Assembly (NCBI RefSeq): GCF_029784155.1
Contig: NC_073692.1
Coordinates: forward strand, 232,139,503-232,203,502
Source of the DNA: Uranotaenia lowii
Taxonomy: Eukaryota > Arthropoda > Insecta > Diptera > Culicidae
Length of the DNA stretch: 64,000 bases
Direction of reading: 5' to 3'
The notes under the pieces are model-generated. The model was not told where the DNA came from, made no database searches, and worked only from the letters and a program-made list of their open reading frames with translations. Shown here in pieces: positions 1 to 10,838 of this stretch (its first letter is position 1; each line of letters starts with the position of its first letter). The position numbers were made by a program, and so were the translations under genes.

Positions 1-1200
1 TTTGTATGGGATTTTGAGACATTTTGTTCGAGATGAACATGAAAACCCAGGACACTCAATGTTAAATGCATTCCGTTTCGTCAAATAATGACCGATTTTA
101 ACCATTGTTGTTGCGATCGATTGCAATTTTTGATGTTTTTCTAATATTTGTGTTTGGATGATATTCACTTGATAGTTCGGAAAGAAGTAAGGGCAAAAAA
201 ATACTTGACAATTCAAAAAAAATTGCATAACCACAGGGGCTTATTTAGGAACATGATTTGTGATGCCAATTAAAAGATTCACCCTCATTCTCTATTAAAA
301 GAAAACTACAGCTAATATAATAGTAGCGTGAGAAAAATGGGAAATTCAAAACCTGTGAAATGTTATGCGCTGCAGGCTAAAATTGATTCTAGTCCTAATA
401 CAAGATCTCATGCCAAATTTGGTCCGGATCTTGAAGTTTGTATGGGATTTCGAGACATTTTGCTCGGAAGAATCGTGAAAAACCTGTTTTTCGTCAATAA
501 CTTTGGTTCTCGTTGGCAGATTTTTTTTCAAATACGGTTTTTCTTAAAGGATGGTATTCATCACTGTCAATGAGTCGGGCGGTGGAACATATATTTAAGC
601 CTCATTAACAGTAATGAATACCACCGTAAAAAAGTTAGCCCATTTTTGAAGCCTAATAACTTTTTTTTCTTAACTCTTATCGAAATGCAGTCTTTGGATG
701 AAATATTAATCATAATTTAGGCTTTTAGAAAAAAATAATTTTGAAAGAAATCGGCCTACGGGGATCAAAGTAATTGATGAAAAACTGTTTTTTTTATTGG
801 CATCACAAATCGTCCAGTTATGTTCCTAAGCCCCTGTGGTTATGCAATTTTTTTTTTTAAATTGTCAAGCATTTTTCCGCCCTTACTTCTTTCCGAACTA
901 TCAAGTGAATATCATCCAAACACAAATATTAGAACAACATCAAAAATTGCAATCGAGCTCAACAAAAATGGTTAAAATCGGTCATTATTTGACGAAACGG
1001 CATGCATTTCACATTGAGTGTCCTGGTCGGACATTTAGCCGCCTCATCAAAACAGTGATGAATATCACCCTTAAAAAAGTTAGCCAATTTTTGAAGCTTA
1101 ATTACTTTTTTATCTTAACTTTAATTGAATTGAAACCTTCGGATGAATTGTTTGTCATAATTTAGGCTTTAAGAAAAACCGTTTTTGAAAGAAATTAAAA
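1..1200. repeat. Palindromic repeat family P1, copy A (cut by window start)
   Basis: The stretch at about 49-283 returns as its reverse complement at about 794-1026, giving long inverted arms around a roughly 500-bp middle. A smaller inverted pair (549-574 and 601-625) sits in the centre. The arms carry no protein homology I recognise. The short open frames in the arms are incidental. The same arms recur at 6114-7856 and as a single end at 4705-4946, so this is a dispersed foldback or MITE-like family. The left end lies outside the window. Confidence 0.8.
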
Positions 1201-4200
1201 ACGGCGCCGGCCACGTCCTAGTAGTCAATGGGGAAAAAGGGAGGAATGTTAGTATGATACTCTTTAGGTTCAACTAGCAACCTCTTGCTCCTGCATACTC
1301 CAAAAATAGTTTTGAAATAGTCAGAACCAGAGATAAGTTAGTATCACAAATTATGGAAACCGTCTATACGTCTGCGAATCCATATTCAAGTATCAAAGGA
1401 AGGGGTTGTGTTAGTTGATGAAAGGTAGAGATCAGGGTCCATTTTCGTGAATGGTACGATCGAGTTTTCCTACACCTCCTATGCTCCTAGATATTTCCTA
1501 AGGAATCTCCCATTTCTATCTTTGAGGCAGTGGTAAAAAAATTTAATAGTAAAGTAAAAAAATATTCTAAAATTTTCTTAGCTTACTTGTTTTCCTAGCT
1601 CTTATTCCTGCTACATTAATGTATTTTCAAAAACGACTTTTCAGGGTAAAAAAAACTTCTATCAAACTTCAAAGAATATTTATAAGGAAATATATAGAAA
1701 ATTAAAGGTTTGTTGATGAATGAAGTGATCCTCTATTTTTGTTTATTTTACTTTATCAATTTGTAATGTGAATTGTGATGATTGAATAAGATCTTTTTTG
1801 GAAACCCATCTACATAAATCAACTCTTGCCTCATATTAATGTAAACGATTATTTCAGTCCCTTAACTAAGGTCGATACTGTTGTTTCTGTTAAATGATTC
1901 CCTTGTTGATAAATTTGCTATATTTATTTTATCTTCGTATGACAAGAATGCCTACCCAAAATTGGATCGCAAAACGTTTCTATTCAACATACATGGCAAA
2001 AAAAATTGTACGAAAAATTTTAAGTTGAATGTTTTTTTATTTTTTATTTTCTATCACTAAAAAGGGTTGTCGGTTCTTTTATTTGAAAACTAACTAAACT
2101 CATTCAAAAAAATTTAATAAAAAAAAAGTCATCCGGTAACGAAGAAAAATCTGGAATAAAAAACGGTAGCCTTCTTGTTGTGATCAATTTAAGTCGTTAA
2201 ACTTGAATCTTAATCTTTATTAACAATGTTTTTTTTTTTCATTGTTTCACTTTTTATAATTTGTAATAGCAAAAGTCTCGCCCGACATCTTTGAAAACTG
2301 TTCATATTTTTTAAACAAAAAAGTGTAAAAGAATCGTTTTCAAAACTAGTCGTGTGTCATCGATTTAATACATAAAAAAATCCAAAGATAAAAAAAAAAT
2401 AAAAAATAAAAAATCAATCTGAAATAAAAAATATTCAACGATTTGAAAAATTTTTGTTTGTTTTAAATTTCAAACAATTTTAATTTGTTTTCAACCACAC
2501 CGAATGTTTATGTTCAAACAAGGGAAGCTTGCCAAGACGTGGCAAATTTTTGTTTTTCTCAAACCCTAAATGGTTAAATATCCTACTTTTCATTTTTATT
2601 TTTTAAACAGTTCAAATTTTTTATTATTAAAGACTTAAATTTCAAAATCTACTTTATTAATCTTTAATTCAAATGTTTTACGAAATATCCTTATAATCAG
2701 TGCTCTTGAAATGCCAAGTCACTAATTTCCGAACACGTTCAAATATATAAAAAAAAACAAAGCAACAATTATCGACCAGTTGTGGTAAGTAAAAATATTG
2801 GAATTAATCCTAGTGAAAGTGTTTCAGCGTAGTAGAAAGGAATTTTATTCCCGCTCAATGTTCTGTTTTATTCTTGAAAAGTTAGATACAGAACAGGTAA
2901 AATAATACTATTCGTTTTTTAATCACTTCCAAACTTTAGAATAGTTAAGAAAAATGCAAATTAGCAAAGTAACTAGATAAAAAAAAACCTATACGCAATG
3001 GACTCTGTACATATTTATGTGTTTCCTTCCCTTTTGAATCTAAAGCCTAGAGAATTGGAAAATGTTCCATCTATTATTTCGATAAAATTGTTTCAACGTA
3101 ATCGAAGCAATTTTTTGATTCTCGTGATTAGTTTTTACGTGTTGGACCAAAAGCGTTTCCTTTCGCCTCTTTTTATGGCATTTAAAAATATACCATCAAG
3201 ATTAATTTTGATTCATATTTCACGAAAGTTATAAAGCTTTGTAAAACAAAAAATGCATTAAATCAATTACAAAAAAATATCATAAAGATATCGTATTTCA
3301 ACCGCATATGAACAAGATATAACATGGAATGCTCCAAAAGCTGCAAATGGTAAACACTTAAACATTATGTGTTTTTGTGTTTCTTTTCAACAATTTTTAC
3401 TGAGTTTCACTAGCTTATTCATTCATCAAAATGGAAGCACGACACTGTGTATTAAGAGTCTAGCAACTACGTTAGTCATGTTGACAAATGATTAATTTGA
3501 TTTTTTTCGTGGGAAGCAATCTAGCTGGACAAATTTTAAACGCAGTATTCAGAAATTCATAAAATGATCCACAGAGTCCGCTAGTTTCTCAAGAGAACCA
3601 AGCTATGTTTCGAGTCCCTAGAACTCGGGAGGTTTTCGACCCACCACCGCAACCAAAACAATTTCGCTTAATGGTCTCTAGACTAAAAAACTTCTTTTGA
3701 ATCTACTAAAACTCGTTCACAATACTCCAAATAGTTACAATAGTGTGACGACACTTACCTTTCAAATGCATTTCGCTACCTACTTTGCTGTACCTGGCCG
3801 AATATTTACATCCAATCTGCACGGCTCGTAAGGCAGGACAACCTCGGAGTGACCATTTCCAGGAAAAAAAAAACTGTGTTAGATCCATTACTTAACACTC
3901 CAAATCCTCCGTTGTTTTGAATGGAACATTTTCGACCAAGAAGAAGTCTCACGAAGGATTGTATTTTAAGAAAATGGATACACATGAACACTGATAAATT
4001 GCTGATTTATCCAAAAGCAAAACAATCTCTAATGATTGATCAGATACTAAAAACATTTCATATTAAAATTTATAAAAAGATTATTGTTCAGTTAAAGCAT
4101 AAAAATAAATATTTTTCCGTCCGCTGATCTCTACCAAATCTACAGTCTTCAAATGGATGACAATTCTATGAACGTACCTCTGTGGCAAATTTTTATCATT

Positions 4201-4704
4201 TCTGCACTGAAAAAAAACTAGAGTTTTAATTTATGGATAAAAAATAAGGTTGTGAATGGAAAAATCTGCGCATTGCATAAAAGATACAGATACAAATGAA
4301 AAGTTAGCAAAAATAAAGACAATAAAATCAAATTTCAATCAATAAAACACTGGATAAATCCATACTAATGTTTCTCATCGTACGGTTATTTAAAACTACG
4401 TTGAATTGAAAATTACCTTACCAACAGTGTCATCTCGGTGTGGCAACGATCTTTGCCCAGAAAATTTGCCATATGGGTATTTTTTTTTCTTTTCCTGAGC
4501 TTCCATTAGCTCGTCATTATTAAAATTGAAAATTCTTACCTATCAAATCCTTTCCTTCCGATTCCAACACATTTCTGGAACACCGAATATTTTGCTCCAT
4601 GAACTGAACACATTAAAATTTATAAATGTTACTTATTTTTTCGCTAATTTAGAAAAAAATCAGACACTACAGAAACTTTTCAACCAGTTGGCAGTGTTGC
4701 CAAC
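1201..4704. other. AT-rich stretch, no gene seen
   Basis: This is A/T-homopolymer-rich sequence with only short open frames lacking recognisable domains or splice structure. I see no RNA gene and no bounded repeat. Confidence 0.6.
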
Positions 4705-4946
4705 GAACCTCTCCGGTCGTAGGAGACAAAAGTTATTGACGAAAAACTGATTTTCATGTTCCTCTCGAACAAAATGTCTCAAAATCCCATACAAACTTCA
4801 GGCTCGTTGAGCGACCCCTTCCCGTGGTCCGATCTGGCCCAAATTTGGCATGAGATTTTGTACTAGGCCCAGGATCAATTTTAGCCTACAGCGTATAACA
4901 TTTTACAGGTTTTAAATTTCCCATACAAATTTGGGGCAGTCTAATA
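4705..4946. repeat. P1 repeat, single-arm fragment
   Basis: This segment matches the right outer arm of the P1 copy at 7612-7850, including a block with ACAAACTTCAGGCTCGTTGA and the end GGGGCAGTCTAAT. Only one arm is present, so it is a truncated copy. Confidence 0.8.
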
Positions 4947-5870
4947 CGTACACATGAAGATTATTTAGTTCCTTAGTGTATCAAAAGACTAAAATTTAAG
5001 GAAATTATGTGCCTGAATTAATGGATCATTCGCTTTTCCGTGCTGTATTCATTAAGAATTCTAGCATTCACTTTTTTTGCTTAACATTATATCCTTCTTC
5101 CAAATGAACCAATAAAAACGCCGGCCATGTTGAAGAATACAGTTTATTGCATTTTATGATTTGGCAACTAAACTTGCTAGATATCATACGGAAGAGTGCT
5201 GATACGCATTTACTGTGTGAAAGTTTTACTAGACTCAGCAGAAATCAATTTAAAATAAAAAAAATACTACCCCGTTGTATATTTTCCAGCGCTACAATTA
5301 TTTAATCCTTTTAAACGTTATCTGATGCAACAGCCATGAAATGTGTGATTATAAATACAAAAAAAAATCCACTGGGCGTAATTTTTCCAATTGCAATTTC
5401 AATTGCTTTCCCGGATAGATGAATGTGTGGCAAACGGATCAGTGGAAATTAATATGCAACACGTACACATTTCCGCGGTGGACAAAAATTGTGCGCAATG
5501 CCGTTTGCTAAATAATTGGGCTAGGATGGTGTGAAAAGTATCGAATCGAACAGGATTAATTAAATGAGCAAACCCGAAAGTTGTGCAATCGCACACAGCT
5601 TATTGAATTTAATTTGGTACACGAACGAGGTAAACGTTTTTACTAGGCAACGAGATAACGCGATTCAAGTTGACAAGTGTCCTGCTGGTATCGTTTGGTG
5701 TTTCATTGTAATTTACGCTTCCGAAAGTGGGCAATGATAGTTGAATAAACAACGGCAATTAACGGTGTCTATATTTAAGAACAGTTTCATTTAAATCCGG
5801 CTTAATTGGGAGACTCATACTTTGTTTCCATTTTTAGACAAAATACTATTTGTTGCCTTGTTAAGTTACA
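4947..5870. other. Non-coding; less AT-rich unique block at about 5380-5780
   Basis: No gene is visible. The part from about 5380 to 5780 has more balanced base composition than its surroundings, shows no repeat match within the window, and holds TAATTAAT-type cores. It could be a host regulatory block, but that is speculative. Confidence 0.4.
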
Positions 5871-5915
5871 TACACTGCTGGCCCTAAGTTTGGGATCACC
5901 CCCTCAAGAACATGA
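5871..5915 (+). mobile_element. Tc1-like terminal repeat remnant
   Basis: The sequence TACACTGCTGGCCCTAAGTT followed by TGGGATCACCCCC resembles the TA-anchored terminal repeats of Tc1-like elements. No partner end or transposase was found nearby, so it is at best a relic end. Confidence 0.4.
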
Positions 5916-6113
5916 AAACATATCTCAGCCATATCATGACACATTGAATTTCTTCTGAACAAATCGTAAGATATTGATCAAATCCTATTTTATATTTTTT
6001 GCTTAACGTATAAGTTAACTATATATTAATCAAACTCAGGGTTGTGATAAGTGTAAATGATGTAGTATGTGTTTTGATCAATATAAAATAAGGATTCATG
6101 ACCCGACTTTTGA

Positions 6114-7856
6114 AAAAGTTATGCGCTGCAGGCTAAAATTGATCCTAGGCTTAGTACAAGATCTCATGCCAGTTTTTCGTCAATAACTTTTGTCTCCTTT
6201 GACCGAAGGTTGCATTTCAATTAAAGTTAAGATAAAAAAGTTATTATGCTTTAAAAATTGGCTAACTTTTTTGGGTGACATTCATCACTGTTTTAATGAG
6301 GCGATTAAATGTCCGACCAGAACACTCAATGTGAAATTCATGCCGTTTCGTCAAATGATGACCGATTTTAACCATTGTTGTTGCGCTCGATTGAAATTTT
6401 TAATGTTTTTCTAAGTTTTTCTGAGTTTGGATGATATTCACTTGATAGTTCGGAAAGAAGTAAGGGCGGAAAAATGTTTGACAATTTAAAAAGAAAATTG
6501 CATAACCACAGAGGCTTAGGAACATGACTGGACGATTTGTGATGCCAATAAAAAGATTCACCTTCATTCTCTATAAATAGAAAGCTACAGCTAATATAAT
6601 AAAAACGAGAGAAAAATGTAAAAGGAGCTTTTTTCGAAAAATTATCATTTTATTGGCATCATAAAGCGTTGGTCCATGTGCTGTCGATCTAAAAAAAATT
6701 GTTGGCGGTTGGGTCTGAGAGTAACAACCACTTTGAATAGATTTTTTGAGAAAAAAAAAAATGATTCTGAGTTAAGTAGAAAAAAATGAAACATAAACCC
6801 CGCCCAAAGGCGGAAATATGTACAAAAGACTGCCTCAAATTTGTCTGGGAAATTCAAAACTTGTGAAATATTATACACTGCAGGCTAAAATTGATGCAAG
6901 TCCTAGTGCAAGATCTCATGCCAAATTTGGGCCAGATCGAATCACGGGAAGGGGTTGCTCAACGAGCCTGAAGTTTGTATGGGATTTTGAGACATTTTGC
7001 TCGAAAGAAACATGAAAAACCAGTTATTCATCAATAGCTTTGGTCGCTGTAATAATACGCAATGAATACCACCGTAAATAGTTTAACCTATTTTTGAAGC
7101 CTAATAACTTTCGTCTTCGGATGAAATATTTTTTATAGTTTAGACTTTTAGAAAATTGTTTTTGAAAGAAATCGGCCGGCGGGAATCAAAACTTTTGATG
7201 AAAAACTGTTTTATTGGCATCACAAATCGTCCAGTCATGTTCCTAAGCCCCTGTGGTTATGCATTTTTTTTAAATTATCAAACATTTTTCCGCCTTTATT
7301 TTTTTCCGAACTATCAAGTGAATATCATCCAAACTCAAGTATTAGAAAAACATTAAAAATTGCAATCGAGCGCAACAACAATGGTTAAAATCGGTCATTA
7401 TTTGACGAAACGGGATGCATTTCACATTGAGTGTTCTGGTCGGACATTTAGTCGCCTCATTAAAGCAGTGATGAATATCATCCTTAAAAAAGTTAGCCAA
7501 TTTTTGAAGCTTAATAACTTTTTTATCCTAACTTTAATTGAAATGCAACCTTCTGTTGAAACATTTGTCATAATTCAGGCTTCAAGAAAACCCGTTTTTG
7601 AAAGAAATCGGTCAAAGGAGACAAAAGTTATTGACTGGTTTTTAATGTTCCTCTCGAACAAAATGTCTCAAAACCCCATACAAACTTCAGGCTCGTTGAG
7701 CGACCCCTTCCTGTGGTCCGATCTGGCCCATATTTGGCATGAGGTCTTGTATTAGGTTCAGGATCAATTTAAGCCTGCAGCGTATAACATTTCATTTTCA
7801 AATTTCCCATACAGTTTTCAAATTTCCCATACAAATTTGGGGCAGTCTAATGAGCA
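6114..7856. repeat. Palindromic repeat family P1, copy B
   Basis: The outer arms pair from about 6118 inward with about 7800 inward: the block GCGCTGCAGGCTAAAATTGA near the left end is mirrored near 7780. The pairing continues through 6290-6560 against 7200-7480. A second internal copy of the outer arm lies at 6848-7047, so the element is a composite of nested inverted units. The left arm lacks a piece that the right arm keeps. Short open frames inside are repeat-derived and not considered genes. Confidence 0.8.
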
Positions 7857-8042
7857 GCTTGTATTCAAAAAATTGGGCCACCCCACCCTGAGATAATCAA
7901 GTTTGAATTTAAGGTGCAGTTTGTGAAAAATGTTCCAACTTTAAACTAAATTTAAGCCATATTAAGTAAACATATACATTTTCCAAAAACATAAGAAGAA
8001 GGTTCTGCTAACTATCTTCCGATTGAGATTAAAAGAAATTCA

Positions 8043-8840
8043 ATACCGTCAAACGGGGCATAATGCAACAGCGGGGTTACTTAAAAAATAATTAATAAAT
8101 TATATACTATCTTTGATTAGATGCAACATTTGTATACCACAGCACTGATTTAGTTTTAAATTTAACATAATCTAATAAAGTTATCTTTTGATAACTGCAA
8201 CATGATGAAGACTAGTTTCCCACATCTCATGCTAGTTTTTATAAATGCAATAAATCAAGCAAAAAATATATAAATTCTAACATTTTTTGATGGCGTAAAA
8301 ACTTTACCCAGTATGGCGGATGGGCTCAATGATATCACCTACAAACGTATTGGTTTCATCATCCTATACCAACACTGTTGGTGTAAAACTGTTTTAGGCC
8401 AAACATTATATTTTTTGAAATTAATATTTTTAAAATTCAGTAACCTCTCCGGGTTAAGATGCAACAAAATGCAAAACAAAGAGACACTTTGTAAATCTCC
8501 TTTCCCTATGTCGAATTATGATTGTTTTGTATCACGCGTTTGTCAACATAGAAGTTTCATTCATTCAAGCATTTATTATCAAAATTTAATTAGTAGCATT
8601 TTTTGTAGTATTTTTTACCCCTAAATGTATGCAGATTTCTTATGTTCAGAAAAAAATGTAACAATTAGTTTTAAGAGAACCAAAAATTACTGTAATTGTT
8701 GTTTTTATGCGGAATGGTCTTTATGGCATAGCAAATTTATCAAAACTACAAATTTGCATACGTTTTCATTAGATTATCCATTAAAAATATTTTTTTTGGC
8801 ATGTTACCCCTTTTTCTAAATATAGTGAAAATCGCTATGC
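8043..8840 (+). repeat. Unclassified dispersed repeat R, copy 1
   Basis: A roughly 800-bp unit starts near ACCGTCAAACGGGGCATAAT and ends near GTGAAAATCGC. It reappears in reverse orientation at 53533-53999 and 55222-55470. A 28-bp block that includes CCAACACTGTTGGTGTAAAA at 8361-8388 is an exact reverse-complement match to 53973-54000. I see no terminal inverted repeats and no coding capacity. The unit abuts the 28S rRNA fragment directly. Confidence 0.75.
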
Positions 8841-8855
8841 CTGATCAGGTTGAAA

Positions 8856-8886
<31 letters not shown>

Positions 8887-8914
8887 GTTCTGACGTGCAA
8901 ATCGATTGTCAGAA

Positions 8915-8990
<76 letters not shown>
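8841..8990 (+). rRNA. 28S (large-subunit) rRNA fragment, about 150 bp, nonfunctional
   Basis: From CTGATCAGGTTGAA to GGATAGCTGG the sequence matches a highly conserved internal stretch of eukaryotic 28S rRNA. It includes CTGACGTGCAAATCGATTGT, ATAGGGGCGAAAGACCAATC and TAGCTGGTTCCCTCCGAAGT. Nothing else of the rDNA unit is present. The left edge meets repeat R and the right edge runs into a P-element-like coding remnant, where the exact junction (about 8985-9005) is uncertain. It is a displaced rDNA scrap. Confidence 0.9.
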
Positions 8991-9005
<15 letters not shown>

Positions 9006-10450
9006 GATCCTATTCTTAACTCTGCAGCTGTTAAGTTGCTAGTGAAATCATAACAAACTAATGATTTGACGTCATCGTCAAAGGGCGTCACAACATATAC
9101 CAACGCATCTTTGGCAATTTTCGGAGCACTACCTCTACGGAACATTTTGCCCCAGTCTTCGAGCCCATTGAAACACTTTTCAGGTCGGTTCCAATCGATG
9201 TGATGTTTTAAGGCAGGCATGTAAAACTCGTTTAAGTGTGCGGGCCGCATTAAAAATCTTTCATTTCATAAAATTATATTTTTTCCTCTCGTAGCAAAAA
9301 AAAATATCTTTTTAATATTTTGTGGCAGGAAAGCCAGCGTACTTCTGTGTAGTAGGGAATTTTGTGATCATTTTAGACGGGGCTACGCGGGCCGCATTGA
9401 CCAAGGCCGCGGGCCGCATGCGGCCCGCGAATTCCCAGTTTAACATGCCTGTTTTAAGGACATCTCGTCCAATGTCAGGGACACAAGAAGCTCTTTGTTT
9501 GCTTCCTCGTATTCGGTGGCCATCTGCGCAAGGGAATTCAGAGACTCCTGCGTAAGGCCTGGTTTCTTACCGTAGCTTCCCGACCAATATCTCAGCGTCC
9601 GGACATTCGGCATGTTCATTCCGAATGTACGACGCACAAACTCATACGCTTTCGGTGAATAGAAATGAAGCGTGCTCGCAAATTGCCTCATAACGTCGCT
9701 AAAGGAATTGCCATTTTTGCCAAATTCCAGCTCAGTCAAAATTTGTTTGGCTACCGTTAGGTAAGCCTGCTCATCAGCAGATTTCACCGATTTGGAACGT
9801 TTCGGTTTTCGCTCTAGAGCTGCCGTCAAGCGCTGAACTTTGGCCTTCAGCTGTTTGATTTCCCTATCCTTCTTGGCCGACAGGTTATGCACATGGTCAA
9901 CAAAACTTTGTCGCTCACTTGGAGACATAAGAAGCAAGTCATTGCCATCTTTAACATCTCCAATATAAGGACGCCATAAACGCTGCTTTTTTGCCGTTGA
10001 CGTCGAAAGTACGACAGTGTCAACGGTCAATTCCATTCTGTCAGAAGAACAGTGTTGACGACGGTAATGCTCCACTAGGAACATTAACAAAAGCTGCCGC
10101 TGAATGTCTGAAGGCTTCGTCTCGAGCCCGAACGATATTCAGACAGTACTCTCTAAACGTTTCTGGAGCGTTCTCTTCGGCCTTAAGACCACCGACATGC
10201 AATGCAAGTTGTTGGTAAACCGTTGATAAAACAGGCCGAGCTGAATTATCAACAGAACCCGAACTCAAGTCTTGACGAGTGTCAATCGTCGATTGCACCG
10301 AAAATTTTTCTCCATCAACATTTTCAGTGATATCTGGCAATGCACCGCTCTGAGCATTGCCAACAGTCCAGGGTCCGGGGTTCGGGTTAACCGTTGATGA
10401 AACAGGGTGAGCTGAATAACCAACAAGTCTCGAACTCGGATTATCCCGCT
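8991..10450 (-). pseudogene. P-element-like transposase, broken
   Basis: Reading on the minus strand, about 10125 to 9460 encodes a charged coiled-coil-like stretch followed by a segment resembling the P-element/THAP9 transposase: FYSPKAYEFVRRTFGMNMPN, then a WSGSYGKKPG-type motif and LDEMSLKQ, the likely first catalytic aspartate. The frame stops at the hAT insertion (9214-9451) and resumes at 9205 down to about 9000 with WNRPEKCFNGLEDWGK and AKDALVYVVTPF. Upstream, 10450-10130 is open from a consensus acceptor (TTTTTTCAG) and contains a diverged repeat of about 173 bp. It is in another frame, so a frameshift lies near 10125. The C-terminal part of the transposase is missing, replaced by the 28S fragment. 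Confidence 0.75.
9214..9451. mobile_element. Non-autonomous hAT element (238 bp) with 8-bp target duplication
   Basis: The ends are inverted (CAGGCATGTAAAACT on the left, reverse complement CAGGCATGTTAAACT on the right). Identical 8-bp direct repeats TTTTAAGG flank the element at 9206-9213 and 9452-9459, which is the hAT signature. The GCGGGCCGCAT motif occurs several times near the ends. It interrupts the P-like transposase just after the LDEMSLKQ motif. Confidence 0.93.
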
Positions 10451-10489
10451 GAAAAAAATAATTACATAAATGTTAGACGTAACTACACA

Positions 10490-10700
10490 CTACCAAAAAA
10501 ATCTGGAAAATTACATCACATATGATGTAAATAAAAAGAAGCATCATATATGACGGAATTTTCCGTGCGAGTTGAATATTACACGTCTGTAAATTTCAAA
10601 AACGTGTAAAATTATACTCGCATGGAAAATTCCGTCACTTATGACGCTTCTTCTTGGTTACATCATATGTGATGTAATTTTACAGATTTTTTTCTCGTAG
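10490..10700. mobile_element. Short palindromic MITE, family M1 copy 1
   Basis: The left half from CTACCAAAAAAATC is mirrored by the right half ending GATTTTTTTCTCGTAG. The subterminal blocks TTACATCACATATGATGTAA and GACGGAATTTTCC also pair, so the unit is nearly a full hairpin of about 210 bp. It lies in what would be an intron of the P-like gene. Confidence 0.8.
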
Positions 10701-10838
10701 CGGTTTTTCGTTTCCAATAAGAATTTTTTTATTCGTTTTTTCCATGTTTTATTGAACTTTGTTTATGTTTATTTTGAATAATGGTAATTGCAAAATTGGC
10801 GCGACAATCAACTTAAACTATTTAACTTAACATTTTCT

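Noticed and set aside
8841..8990. Functional rRNA gene
   Set aside because: Only about 150 bp of 28S is present, with no other rDNA parts.
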